Assembly (NCBI GenBank): GCA_964017145.1
Contig: OZ024852.1
Coordinates: forward strand, 1,675,945 to 1,739,944
Origin: Agrocybe praecox
Taxonomy: Eukaryota > Basidiomycota > Agaricomycetes > Agaricales > Agrocybaceae
Direction: 5' to 3'
Length of the DNA stretch: 64,000 nt
The notes beneath the pieces were generated by a model. The model did not search any database and had not been told where the DNA came from. It saw nothing but the letters and a program-made list of their open reading frames with translations. The stretch's first letter is position 1. Each line of letters begins with the position of its first letter. Position numbers and translations under genes: made by a program. Shown one piece after another: positions 32,448 to 44,621 of the stretch.

Positions 32448-35400
32448 ATGGCACGACGAAAGCGTGTTCTGGATGACGGTGACGACTCTGACTCGGTAGA
32501 CGGCTCTGATAATCCAGACTTTGATTTCGATAATGATCCAGACTCACGAGAAGAACGAGCTCTCTTTGAGAATCCATATGGCCACAAAAGACGAAGAAAG
32601 AACGGAAAAGAAGATGCGCTCTATGGAATTTTTGCCGAAGACAGTGACGATGACGGTGGAGGGAAGCCAGGCTCGGGTTCGAGGCCAAAGAGGAGCGATT
32701 GGACTAAAGCTCCTGCTTTTGTCACCGGAGACAAACCAGTCGAACCAGACGAACCTATGGCCGTCGATTCTGATGCCGCTGAAGACGAAGATGATGAGGG
32801 CTCCGACAACTCAGAAGATGACGGTGAGGACGATGGATCTGAAGGCGAGAACGAACGCCCAGAGGATGCAGAATATTCTGATGAATCTGAACCCTCCAGA
32901 CCACCATCACCTAGAGTGCGAGAAGAAGACGAAGACGAAGACGAAGTACTCGAATCAAAACCTCGGGTTGGTGGTATTGGGTCGAAAATGAACGAAGCCT
33001 CACCATCCCTTGCGTCGTTCTCGAAGAGTGGAATTGGCGCTCCGCGTACCGAATCTACACCATCATTTGCTGGAATGTCGAAAGGTGGCATAGGCTCCTC
33101 ACGCTCTGAGTCTACACCCTCATTTGCTGGCATGTCAAAAGGTGGCATAGGTTCCAAGGCATCTAAACCGACTACCGAAGCAGATGCTTCTTCTGTAAAT
33201 GATAGTCCGAGCATGTTCAACATGCCATCTGCTTTCGGACAAAAATCTTCAAGCTTCAGTCGTTCAACAAGCTCAACGCCAAGACCCAGCGCTTTGCCTG
33301 TAGAAGAATTGGCTCATTTCAACAAAATTCAAAATACCTTCGGTGCTCGTATGCTTGCCAAAATGGGTTGGCAGGCTGGTACTGGTTTAGGCGCTGATGG
33401 TACTGGAATTGCAATCCCGATCGAGAGCAAACTACGTCCACAAAAGATGGGTATCGCTTTCAAAGGTTGGAAGGAGAAGACAGAACAGTCGAAAATGGAA
33501 GCAAAACGGCGAGGCGAGGTCGTCAGTGACGATGAGGACCCAAAGACGAGGAAGTTCAAGAAGAAGGCTAAGGAGCAGCAGGAGAAACGAGCCGATGCTT
33601 GGAAGCGCCCTAAGAAAGTCAAAACAAAGATCGAGCACAAGACGTATGAGCAAATTCTAGCAGAGGCTGGTGAAGAAGCAGCCCCCACTGGAATAGGTCA
33701 AATTATTGATGCCACTGGCGCAGTGGTATGTCGCTTCAAGATTGTTTTTTAAACTTCAATTGCTAATGCTAATCTCGTGTAGCCCAGAGAAGTATCGTCT
33801 TTGGCCGACATTAATCTCAATTCATGGGCGCCCTCGAATGATCCTACGCGAATTCCAGAAGTACGACATAATATTCGGCTGATCACTGATGCGTGTAAAA
33901 GTGACTTGGATGGACTTGCCCGAGAAGCAAAAGCCCTACAGGAGCGCAAGAAATTCGTAGAATTGGAAGATATCCGTTTACGCAAAAAGGTTGAAGATGA
34001 AGCAGAACGTAAGTCATCATTGGATTATCCAGCTGCCCTAAATAAATATCTAACTTAAATAAACTAGTTATCGCGAAACTTCAACAAATCCAGCTCGTCG
34101 CCAATGACATCAACGATATCGCGAAGCAGCTAGCGTCGTTATACGAAATCACACTAGAACCATTTTCACCAATGGTTCAGAAACTGATCAACGAGTATGC
34201 AACAGAGTACGACAAATACGGACTAGACGAAATTGTTGTTGGCGCAATAGCACCGGCTATGCGTAGGATGGTAACGAACTGGAATCCTCTGGAAGACCCT
34301 GCGTTATTCCTTCAAACTTTTAGATCATGGCGACGCGCACTGAAGATCAATGAGCAGCCATCATTGCCCGAGTCACAGGTTGACATATATGGATCAAAGA
34401 CGACGGTTGCCAGACCCATCAATCTGTAAATATTTAATATTTTTGTTTGCGTAATTATACCATTCTAATACTCTGATTCACAGGGAAAATCCAATGACTC
34501 CTTTCGAAAGTCTGTTATGGAACGTTTGGTTACCCAAAGTAAGGACTTCAATCAACAATGACTGGTCCCCAGAAGACTCCCAACCTGCCGTCAGACTGTA
34601 CGAGGTCTGGTCGTCATTCTTACCTCCCTTCATAAGGGATAACCTTTTGGATCAGCTTATCCTACCCAAAGTCCAAAAGGCAGTGGCGAATTGGAATCCC
34701 AAGTTGTCCAAGGTGTCCTTGCGAGCGATTTTATTCCCGTGGCTGCCGCATATTGGATTGCGAATGGAAGACCTCATCGGAGATGCCAGACGAAAGATTA
34801 AAAATCTTCTTCGAAGTTGGGTTATCACCGACCCAGTGCCCACAGATCTCCTTGCGTGGAAAGATGTAAGCTTGTTCCTCTGTGTGAATAGGTCTTTACC
34901 TGATCTTGATGTATGTTCTTTCTTAGGTATTCGATGCCGCTGATTGGGATGCTATGCTTCTCAAGTATGTCGTACCCAAACTGGGAGCTACTCTGCGCAA
35001 CGATTTCCGTGTCAACCCTCGGGACCAGAAAATGGAAGCATTGCAGCGTGTCTTTGCATGGAGCAGCATCATCCGCACTTCTATATTCACACAAATACTG
35101 GAACAAGAGTTTTTCCCCAAGTGGTTGGACGTTCTTCATGTCTGGCTCATACAACCTCGTGTAAGCTTCGAGGAAATTGCGCAGTGGTATTCATTCTGGA
35201 AAGAGACTTTCCCCGCATCTATCCGCGACTTGTCCGCGATTAATAAAGGCTTTACGAGAGGATTACAACTCATGAACAAAGCCATCGAATACGGTCCTGA
35301 TGCCCCGACTAAACTTGCCAAACCGGATTACTTGGCAGAAATATCTGCTCCCAGCTCACCCGTACGTGCAGGAAAGGAGACTGAGAAGCTATCACGTCCT

Positions 35401-35670
35401 TCTGCACGTACTCACGAAATTACTTTCCGTTCTATCGTCGAGGAATTTGCTTCATCCCACAACTTGCTATTCATCGCGACTGGCAAGGCTCACGAAAAAT
35501 CGAGAATGCCCTTATTCCGAGTCAGCAAGACTGCTGATGGTAGGAAAGGCCTTCTCGTATACATATTGGACGATGCAGTATGGGCTCCGAAGATGGAGGG
35601 CGCCAATGTCGAAGCCGAAGAATTCAAGGCAATTAGCTTGGAAGATATGGTTTCGAGAGCGACGTCATAA
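32448..35670 (+). CDS. TFIP11: Spliceosome disassembly G-patch protein (TFIP11/Ntr1/Spp382 family)
   Basis: It is expected to recruit and activate the helicase Prp43 for release of the intron lariat in the nucleus. Exons 32448-33725, 33783-34008, 34068-34425, 34484-34865 and 34927-35670 give 995 aa. N-terminus: basic MARRKRV then the conserved DSREERALFENPYGHKRRRK with a long acidic Asp/Glu/Ser region. Two near repeats of SFAGMSKGGIGS lie at about residues 206-240. The G-patch is FGARMLAKMGWQAGTGLGADGTGI. After it come basic, coiled-coil-like parts and the GCFC-type region (PFESLLWNVWLPKVRTSI, WEPK-like NWNPKLSK). An in-frame ATG at 32424 is a weaker start. Confidence 0.9.
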
Positions 35671-35979
35671 ATCGAGATTTAACATTTGCATCATTTTCTT
35701 CTGTTGTGCCATCTTAACTACTTACTATACCAATTACATGTATGATAGAACTACAGTCATATTCACGACCACCCTTTTTTTTTTTTTTACAGCTGTGCAA
35801 GTCCCTTTGACTGTGTTGAGGCGTTGAAGGGAGCGTTTCCATTCTTGGAAGGGGTTGTGTTGTCGTCTGTTGTTCAACGCCAGGGCCACTACTTTGATCC
35901 AACAGTGCCGGGCAAGGTGTTGACTGCCACTCTACTGAAGTTAATCCCAACTCTCTTAACAGGACGCATTATCCCAAAA
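35671..35979. other. Intergenic region TFIP11-PAF1
   Basis: Contains a run of 14 T at about 35776 and the PAF1 promoter. No gene. Confidence 0.5.
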
Positions 35980-37584
35980 ATGAGCACAAAAAGAAGGTTC
36001 GTCTGATTACTGTGTAAACATTCTCAATTAATAACCAACTTACTTGCAGCGCCAAAGTTGACTTACTAGCACGCGTCCGATATTCGAATCCCCTACCGGC
36101 ACCACCATGTCCACCAAAATTACTCAATATCCCTACCAACCCTATGCGCTACGCGCGTCCAGAATTCCTGAATGCTCTTGCCAACGAAACACCTTTACCA
36201 ATGATTGTTGACGCCGAATGTGGGATGCCTCTGGACTTAGGGAAATGGGAATGTCTATGGGAAGAGAACGGAGACGATTCAGGTACGTTTCTTCTCTACG
36301 TGAACACCAGAATGTTCGTCTAAAACCACATTTTCAATAAAGCTCTAAATCCCGATCTCAATAACCTTCCAAAACTTGACCCAAAAGACGCATTTTTACT
36401 CGCCGATCCTTCCTCATCCACAGGCGCTTACCCAGCTAATGGCACTACCTCATCATCTGGCCTCTCGTACGGTACACCGTTGGGCCACGTACCATGGTTA
36501 AGAAAAACGGAATATATAAGCAGAGAGGGAATGCAACGGAGTACAATGCAGGAGACGTATGTTTGCTTATACCTCATCCATCCCTTTACCGGAAATCCTT
36601 ACCTTTACCCTCTTTTCAAAGGAAACACGTTATTACAGCACCAATAGATGTCTCAAGAGAAGCTCAATTGCGCGACATCGAGGCTTCATTTGCCGAGTGC
36701 AACGACAATTTCTCGATGGAACGGCTGGAGCATCCCAACAAACCAGGTGTCACTGCCGTCGATTCCTATGCTGTACTACCAGATGTCGATATTTGGGCGA
36801 ACCAGTACGATCTTTTCAGGTTCTCGGAACGGCCTGGAGATAGAGCTGTTGATGTAAGTTTTCCTGAGGTTTCACTTACAACGCGCCCACTAAGTCTATA
36901 ATAGGTGCCAGATCCTCGCCTGGATTGCGCCATTTTAAGGCCCATGAAAACAGAACACGATTCCTTCCTTGCTTTCTATCTTACCGAAACGGACGAAGCT
37001 GCCATCCAATTTAAGGAGACGCGGTTCGGTTTGGCTCCTTATGAAGTGCCCGAGAATGAAGAGGTAAACCCTCCCGAAATTGTGAAGAAGTATCGTTTCT
37101 GACTTATCTGGTTCAGGAAACCGAATTCCACTTTGTTCGTGACTACGAAACTGTCAAGGTCGAACAGGAGGTTCCCAACGAATTCCTCCTTGTGCTATAC
37201 GATGGTGATTCACCGGACGACAACGAACACGATGCTGAGTCGAGCACGCGTAAGAGGCCACGGGGTGCGTATTATAAGAACATCGAGCGTAAGATGCTGC
37301 TCAAAAAGAAACGCGTAAATGTGAGTAATGATTTCAAGTTTTCTATATTTAATGAGAGCTGACGCCTGGGCCAGGTTTATGACCAATACGAAGATAAATG
37401 GGAAGTCATTCGTTTAACACATGCGCCTATGAGCAAGGAAGAGGACGAGGAGCGAGAGGAAGCGTTGGCGGAGGTTGCGGATCCTATGTATATGTTTATG
37501 CGTGCTGACCAGGATGCTGACGGGGAGGTAGACGACACCGCTATTCATGGGAGCGGAAATATCGACATTGTATCAGAAGTGTAG
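35980..37584 (+). CDS. PAF1: RNA polymerase II-associated factor Paf1
   Basis: A core subunit of the Paf1 complex acting in transcription elongation and histone modification. Exon 1 is only MSTKR plus two bases, joined across a short intron to SAKVDLLARVRYSNPLPAPPCPPKLL, the conserved Paf1 start. Then come YARPEFLNALANETPLPMIVDAECGMPLDLG, RKTEYISREG, HVITAPIDVSREAQLRDIEASF, EHPNKPGVTAVDSYAVLPD and FHFVRDYETVKVEQEVPNEFLL. The KKRVNVYDQYEDKWEVIRLTHAP part and an acidic C-terminus finish the protein. About seven exons. Every region matches the family in order, so the call is firm although I did not fix every exon border. Confidence 0.93.
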
Positions 37585-37857
37585 ACTCATAATATACCAT
37601 TTTGCTCGTCGTTAAACACTGCTGCCCGAAAGCGACGCGCTATTTCCATTGCTTAACACTCAATGTACAAGTACAGTATATTGGAGCAGGTTCTACAAAA
37701 CATGGGAGTCCTTGAATCGCGGCGGGGTTTGCGTTGATTGAGAGCGATGACTCAGCGACTATCCGGTTGCATGTCGTATTCATATTTTGTATTCATGTGC
37801 CATACGAACATAGGTGTGATGAAAGCAGGTGTGAAGAGGAAAGGGGTAGCAAGCACT

Positions 37858-38379
37858 CTATGCTTCAGTAAGCTCACGCAGACGACGAACGGTGCTATAA
37901 ATGAAATGAGAAAATGTGATTTAACAAATAGAAACGCAATACGCACCTGCGGACGGTAGCAGCAGCCGTTGTCGAAACACTCCAGGCACCCCCAGCAATG
38001 GTCTTCCTGCAGGCACTGCAATGCCAAATTCCAACGGCGGTCCTCTTGACGGAGTCCTAAGGAGTAATAGGATAGATAAATGGATAAGCAGATGCGACCT
38101 AAAAAGCGGGGTTTAATTGCGCACCTTTCCGCAGAAAGTGCAGGTATATCTCGCGTGCTGTGAGATTTCCATCTTTTTCACCTGCTTACGCAGGGAGGCA
38201 CCGTAACGCTACAATAACCGTGAAATCGTCAAAACTATTTCATCTCAAGTGAATTAACCAATTTTCTACTCACCACACCATATTTACCGGTGATTCCTAC
38301 TTTCTTGGTGCGCTTGGTCTGTAATAAATAACGTGCATAAGATTGGGTATAACAGCTTAGTTCCGCAGCGACGAACCAT
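37858..38379 (-). CDS. RPL43: 60S ribosomal protein eL43 (L37a)
   Basis: A zinc-ribbon protein of the large ribosomal subunit. The protein reads [20 protein letters not shown] then [20 protein letters not shown], with the four zinc Cys in CTFCGK and WHCSACRK, and the end [10 protein letters not shown]. Its length of about 92 residues is normal. The first exon appears to hold only the ATG (38377-38379), followed directly by intron GTTCGT and the acceptor before ACCAAGCGC. Such ATG-only exons are common in ribosomal protein genes. The gene is convergent with PAF1. Confidence 0.92.
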
Positions 38380-38728
38380 CTTGAGGAAGTTTTTGGGATG
38401 TCTCGAGTATGCGGCGTGAGGTAGCTTCAACGATAATTGGTTCTGATGCGTGAGAAAGAATACGGAAATTGGCGAAGAACTGTATAGTTGATGAGCCACT
38501 CGCGTGATCTTATCTGATAACCAGCGTACCTATTAATAAATATTTAGTTTGGACCGTCTTACAAAAAGTCTTCACATGCGATGAAAAGAAATGTCAAAAG
38601 ATCCATTGAAAGGGTATATATCCATTGTTCCCCATTTTTTGAGGAGATTATATCAATAAAAGACATGTGGGCATGCAGGATACTCTGAGTGGGGGTGGTA
38701 AACAATATTAATATGACAAGGATGCAGC
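38380..38728. other. Intergenic region RPL43-SFH5
   Basis: Promoter of RPL43 and 3' flank of SFH5. No gene is supported. Confidence 0.5.
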
Positions 38729-40198
38729 TCATGCTTCTTTGGCTTCGCCACCGTAACGTCGAGGTAATTGTGAAGCGTCTATGTGCGGCAGCAGAGCTTC
38801 CTTTAATGCGCTTTGACTTGTACCAACAACGGACATTTTTGCCAATGTATTGGCAGAAATAAGAGGCTTGAAGATCCAGAAGATCCAATTCAGCAAGGTA
38901 GGAATATTGATGAAGAATTTCTTGTACTGCAATAATATTAATAGACCATGAGCGCTAAGCTCTGGCCATTCTTCTCGATATATCAGCGAGCGAGCTTACC
39001 AGAAGTTCAGGATAGTGACTCTGAAAAATGTTAGTTGCCTCAGCGGCAGCGGCTTTGGAGTTAGCATCTCGACTTTTAAGGCTGGCCCCAAGATAATCTG
39101 TTTATAGGGGTCAAGAAAGTGTTGATTCCAGTGTGAAGTTAATTCTCACCGTGAACTTGCAGCATTTGATCAATATTCGTAAAATCGAGAAGCAGCACGC
39201 TTCGTTCCATAAGAGCAACACGCCATCTATTGAGACACGCTCAGCATTGGACGCAGAAAGGAGATAAATTGAATTCTTACCGAATGAATCTTTGAACGTC
39301 TGAGAAGACGGCTTTAAGGTCTTGACCCTCCCCGTAGATATTGTAGCTTCATGAAAGTATTCCGATTAGTAGGGTGTATTAAACAAACGAAAGGCGCATA
39401 GCGTACGTCACAGGCCTTCCATCTTTGTCGCGTCCAGAGACATATCCTAATCCTGTAAAGACGTCCTCTGGGAATTTTTCGTCCAGAGCAGCAGATACAT
39501 TGAAGGATTGTCTCCATCTCAAGGTGTTCACGAGCATGTCACGCGCTTCGCGTACACTAAGATTTCTAGGGTTGCATGTATTTAAAACGAATAGTCACAA
39601 GATAAAAACAATATAGTCACCTTGCACGAAGGAATTTCATGAGTATGACACTCACACGCACATCCTTGTGAGGGTTTACTGGGTCAATTGGGACACCCCA
39701 TATATCAACGGGAGATACTCGAGCTTTCGCGTCGTCAGGAAATGCTTCTGCAAAGACATCTGGGAGCTGAGCCTATGTGCGAAGTAGGAGTGATATAAAT
39801 TGTAAGCGTTGGCAACTATGAGATGTATATGTAACTCTTACTCGAATTTCAAAAAGGGATTTCCACTCATCCTCTGTAAACTTCTTAGTTAGGGGGCTCT
39901 GGAGCTCTGACGCTATGGCTGCAGAAACATCCTTTGGAGCAGAGGCCACAGACACGGTTACTTCAGGAACAGGTGCTTGTGCAGGAGCTGGGTTTCCGGC
40001 TGTGTGTGTGGGTTCCGGAAGTAGTGCCGTGGTAATAGGGGCAGGGACTTGAGCGGCAGACTGTCCAGGAGCAGGAGCAGGTTCTGGTGCAGGAGCGGCA
40101 GTGGTGCTCACTGGGGTTGCCCCAGGTGCGGGCTGAGGGGGCTCACTTGTAAGTGTTGTGGTTGGAGCTGGCAGATCAACCCGATTCTGTTCAGTCAT
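38729..40198 (-). CDS. SFH5: Phosphatidylinositol transfer protein Sfh5 (Sec14 family)
   Basis: A Sec14-like lipid transfer protein acting at ER and cytosol. The N-terminal 120 residues are Pro/Ala/Thr-rich and low complexity. Then come LTKKFTEDEWKSLFEIR, the CRAL-TRIO N part (DVRVSVILMKFLRARNLSVREARDMLVNTLRWRQSF) and the Sec14 lipid-binding domain (GYVSGRDKDGRPVTYNIYGE, RWRVALMERSVLLLDF, YPELLYKKFFINIPTLLNWIFWIFKPLI). It ends LPRRYGGEAKEA, where LPRRYGG is the usual Sfh5 terminus. Several introns. The start at 40198 is the only good ATG. Confidence 0.93.
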
Positions 40199-40508
40199 CG
40201 TGGATATGTATGTGAGAGTAAGTAATGAACGTTGAACCAAGGAGTCTAAGAGTAAGGGGCTGCGGGTGTGAGAACAGTCTATCTGATAAGATATGATTAT
40301 GTAATGCATCACATCCACCGTTGCTGACCGTTTCAATTCTCCCACTGATACACAGCTTCCTTGTTATACTGTTACGTCGAAAGTTGATCCTTCAACTTTT
40401 TGTTTCATCCTCCTCCCTGTCCTCTTTTGCTTAATACCCCAGGGATACTGTATTTTGAATGCTCTGACATACTTTGTAGAAGTTATATCCCATCATCCAA
40501 CCCATAGA
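40199..40508. other. Shared promoter region SFH5 / SLY41-like
   Basis: Divergent upstream region with pyrimidine-rich stretches (CTCCTCCCTGTCCTCTTTTGC). No gene. Confidence 0.45.
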
Positions 40509-42266
40509 ATGACACCAACGCCTGTCCATGTCTACGACTATAACTCACGTTTTCCTTCAGAAACCCAACGAGGGCGGGATAGAGGTTTTGGCTTTTACGC
40601 TGGTCGATTGCCAATGTATAGTCCTGTCTGGACTAACGAGAAGTCATGGGTGCAACGAATAGCCACCAGTTTCAGCAGCGCTCTTGGGGAGCTGCCCAAT
40701 CTGGTCACTCGCAATCTGCCCTTTGCGAGCAAACGATCGGCCAGGTCCTATGTTACTGGCAGACCATCGATGACTTCGACATCCTCATCATCCAACTTCT
40801 TATTTATTCTCTTGTGCGCGCTATGGTACACTACATCTGCCCTTTCCTCGAATACCGGCAAAGCCATCCTAAACCAATTCCGTTACCCCGTTACCCTCAC
40901 TTTCGTCCAATTTGGTTTTGTTGCCTTCTATTGCATTTTGTTCATGTCGCCGTTGGTCAGATTCACCAAATTCCGCCGTCCAACGAAGGCCATCATAAAG
41001 AGCACACTTCCCATGGGCTTATTCCAAGTAGGCGGTCACATATTTTCTAGCATTGCCATCTCGAGAATACCAGTTAGCACGGTCCACACCATCAAGGTGA
41101 AGTTCCCCTGAGACTGGAGTATCTTTTGATTCATATTAATATATATATCCCAGGCGTTGTCTCCTCTATTCACGGTGGCCGCTTATGCGATCCTTTTCGG
41201 TGTCAGCTATTCGAGCAAAACGTATATCTCGCTCCTCCCACTTACCCTCGGTGTCATGTTGGCATGTTCCTTTGATGTCTCAGCCTCGAATATCATTGGC
41301 CTGCTATGCGCTTTCGGGTCAGCGCTTGTTTTTGTCAGTTCAAACATCTTTTTCAAGAAGATAATGCCGTCAAATGCAGGAGGGGCATCCTCATCGCACA
41401 AACTGGACAAAATGAACCTCCTCCTCTACTCCTCTGGAATGGCGTTCATCTTAATGATCCCCATATGGCTCTATTACGATCTACCAGTGTTTCTCGCCGG
41501 TTTACCCACTCCGGCACCTGCGAAAGGGGGGCCGCCGGCTCATTCAGTCACATATTACTTCTTCATGAACGGCACTGTACATTATGCACAGAACATCATT
41601 GCCTTCGTCATCCTTTCGTCTACCTCGCCGGTTACCTACTCTATCGCTTCTCTCATCAAGCGTGTTGCCGTAATTTGCATTGCCATTGTTTGGTTTAACC
41701 AGCATGTCCATCCCGTCCAAGCCTTTGGCATATGCATGACATTCACTGGGCTCTATATGTACAATAATGCCAAAGGTGATGTGGAGAAGGGCGAGAAGAA
41801 ACTTCGGCGCATAGAGGCCACTCAAGATTTCATGTTGCCGACTACCAAGGAAGACGTCAAAATATTGACAGGAGGCGCAGACACACCACCAGAGTCAAAT
41901 TTGGAACATCAAACCATAGAGTCTATAGGCATGGGCTCAGGCACGATTTATGGACGCCCGAGGGAGGTTTCTATGTCATCCGCACTTGGAAACCAGACTT
42001 TTATTCAACAAAATCACCGACCTCACCCAATCGCCTCCCTGCACATCAAGACGTCTGGAGCAGCACCCTCAATACCGGAAAACCACGGCTCTCCTGTTGA
42101 CTTATATCCCTCACCACCATTATCTCATGATTCACCACCTTCAGATATAATAGCATTACCGGAGTTAGGCCAGGAATATGGCATGACCAAAATAACTAAA
42201 GACGGCGAGCTGATGCACCACCTTCACCGACATCCAGCACCATCATTTGTCCATGTCGCTAATTAG
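40509..42266 (+). CDS. SLY41: SLY41-like triose-phosphate-type transporter (drug/metabolite superfamily)
   Basis: An integral membrane carrier of the TPT family, probably of ER or Golgi. Exons 40509-41096 and 41154-42266 give 566 aa. After a soluble N-terminus (about 90 residues) come about ten membrane segments: LFILLCALWYTTSALSSNTGKAILN, the FRYPVTLTFVQF motif, then STLPMGLFQVGGHIFSSIAISRIPVSTVHTIKALSPLFTV, ISLLPLTLGVMLACSFDVSASNIIG, FVSSNIFFKKI, and the last pair around SPVTYSIASLIKRVAVICIAIVWFNQ. The C-terminal 150 residues are soluble and Pro/Ser-rich. In yeast, Sly41 overproduction suppresses Ypt1 loss; the substrate is not established. A second ATG lies upstream at 40455 in frame. Confidence 0.87.
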
Positions 42267-43527
42267 ACTCGCGGATTATAGCCTACTATTCTGTGGATTA
42301 CATACGCGCATTTTAGTCTATTATCTGTGTAGAGCTCTTTCAGTGTATGTCTCCAGCTGATAATTGGGCCGAGCATCCGCACTATCTTACTTATCACCAT
42401 TTATTTCTTTGAATTTTGTATTGTAATTTATTCCTGGAACATAACGGATATTAAATGATATGAGTCGTTGAAGGTGGAATCTGATGCGACTGGTTCAAGT
42501 TTGAGGTACGTGAAGTATTTTTGCCGGTTTGTTATAAGCGTGACACCCTGAATGAAGTTCCGTATTTCCATATCAGGAAATAATTACTTTGTAGGGATAA
42601 TATCTGTCAACCATACGGTTTCATGGAATCATAAGGTCAACTCCAATCAACCTTTAATCTCTATGCATATATCTTCTCTTTCTCTCTGAATACCATCCAC
42701 GCGAGAACGCTATTAACTGCATTCTGATGGTCTGTCAATATACAGATGTTCCAAACTAAAATGAAGTTTAAGAAAATGAAACGTTTGGTCCAGTATATGA
42801 AACTAGGTGAGGCAAATTTCTGCATGATGCATCGGTATATTACATCTCTGGATTCGGCTATAGCGTAGTTTATTGCTATAAGATAAGCATACATTTATAG
42901 CAAATATATCCTATTTTCGTATGGTCGGATGGTTGTGATAGTAAAAAAATTCACCCTGGGGTAATACTTCATGCAAGAAGCCTCGCTAGAAGCAAGTCCG
43001 CGTGAAATCAGAGCATGTACATACTGATATGTTATAGTGGATGACTGGGAACCATACATAAAGCTTCTCTTTCAGGCAATTCGGTAGAGTTTTTTATGGT
43101 GAAGTGATGACTTCGAGTCTTCGAGATAGACTAATAATCACCAACTTCGACCCAAAGTTGGTGTGGACTCTAGAGGCAGAGGCAAATGGATTAAGGTGAG
43201 TACCCGTCTCGTGACTATCTCCTACGGTGACAGTTAGTGACATTGTGACCAGCCACTTTTTCGCACGTGAGTCTTTTGAAGAAGGTCGCCAAAAGCCTCT
43301 CGACAACGGGCACGACGACACCCTCCGCCACCTTCAAGCACACCTCGACACAGTATGGTCGGTAATTTCACTTCAAATGGATTCCAAGAGCTTTTTAGAA
43401 TGGTTATCCTGGTGGAATTGCGATTCTAATGGGTGGATGGGTCAAAATCATCTTGGATGACCTTTGGTTATGCTCTTGGAGGAAACATTTACACGGACGA
43501 TTTTGAAGCTAACTCGCACTTCTCCAG
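42267..43527. other. Intergenic region and 5' part of RPS4
   Basis: 1.26 kb without a firm gene. The last 430 nt contain an ATG (43106) with a frame MTSSLRDRLIITNFDPKLVW and a GTGAGT donor at 43196, then a frame holding AHLDTVWSV, which faintly recalls a WD40 repeat. These may be noncoding leader or a decayed fragment. The RPS4 start codon must lie in this stretch. Confidence 0.4.
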
Positions 43528-44481
43528 GCCCGTGGACCCAAAAAACACTTGAAGCGCCTCAGTGCCCCTTCATCATGGATGTTGGACAAGCTTAGCGGTA
43601 CTTATGTATGTATTTGCACTATCAAGTTATTGGATACGACTGAACAGCGACCATTATTATATTAGGCTCCCCGCCCATCCCCTGGACCCCATAAGCTTCG
43701 CGAATCCCTCCCCCTTACCGTCTTCCTCCGCAACCGCCTAAAGTACGCCTTGACTGGTCGTGAAGTCACCTCAATCGTCAAGCAGCGCTTGATCAAAATC
43801 GATGGAAAGGTCCGTACCGACCCTACCTTCCCCGCTGGATTCCAGGGTGAGGAAAGCTTTGTGCAGATCTGGCAATTATAATTCTGATGGAGGAATAATA
43901 GACGTCATTTCTATTGAGAAATCTGGCGAGCACTTCCGTCTCCTCTACGACGTCAAGGGTCGTTTCACCATCCACCGCATCACCCCCGAGGAAGCTACCT
44001 ACAAACTCCTGAAAGTCCGCCGTGTTGCTATCGGTAATGGAGGAGTCCCCCACATCGTCACCCACGACGGTCGCACCATCCGTTACCCCGACCCCCTCAT
44101 CAAGGCCAACGACACCGTCAAGTTCGATATTGAGCAGGGCAAGATTACTGACTTCGTCAAGTTCGATACCGGCAACATCGTCATGGTCACTGGTGGACGC
44201 AACATGGGTAGGGCTGGTGTTATCGTGCACCGAGAGAAGCACATTGGTGGATTCGATATTGTTCACGTCAGGGATTCTCTTGAGAGGACATTCGCCACCC
44301 GGTATGACCATTACTTGACATCGTCCTCTTTATCACTTACGCTTTGGTTCTAGTGTCACCAACATTTTCGTCATCGGTCAGGGCATCAAGCCATGGATAT
44401 CGCTGCCCAAGGGTAGGGGTACTAAGTTCACCATTTCTGAGGAGCGTGATGCCAGGAGAAAACGTGCTGCTGCTGAGTAAT
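43528..44481 (+). CDS. RPS4: 40S ribosomal protein eS4 (start exon not resolved)
   Basis: A small-subunit ribosomal protein with S4, KOW and central domains. Exons 43528-43605, 43666-43846, 43902-44301 and 44354-44481 read [20 protein letters not shown] to [23 protein letters not shown] without a break. Motifs include [53 protein letters not shown] and [17 protein letters not shown]. The initiator Met is on an upstream exon, probably an ATG-only exon. Candidates ATG followed by GT exist at 43096, 43352 and 43399, but I cannot choose among them. Confidence 0.93.
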
Positions 44482-44621
44482 TTTTGGGTTTCTCAAAATA
44501 TTACATGCTTTTTCCGGTCCTATGTTTTGTATGCTATCTCCATGACATTCTTCCATGCAAATCATGTTCCATGAGTCGACAATCAAACGAAATTTAATTG
44601 TCTGGCTATGTACATCCCCCT

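Noticed and set aside
32621..33223. 200-codon - strand open frame with poly-Ser
   Set aside because: It is antisense to the acidic region of the TFIP11 homologue; the Ser runs are the complement of Asp/Glu codons.
43106..43460. Frames upstream of RPS4 with a GTGAGT donor and a WD40-like phrase
   Set aside because: Too short and too weak to call a gene. It may be leader sequence or a decayed fragment.
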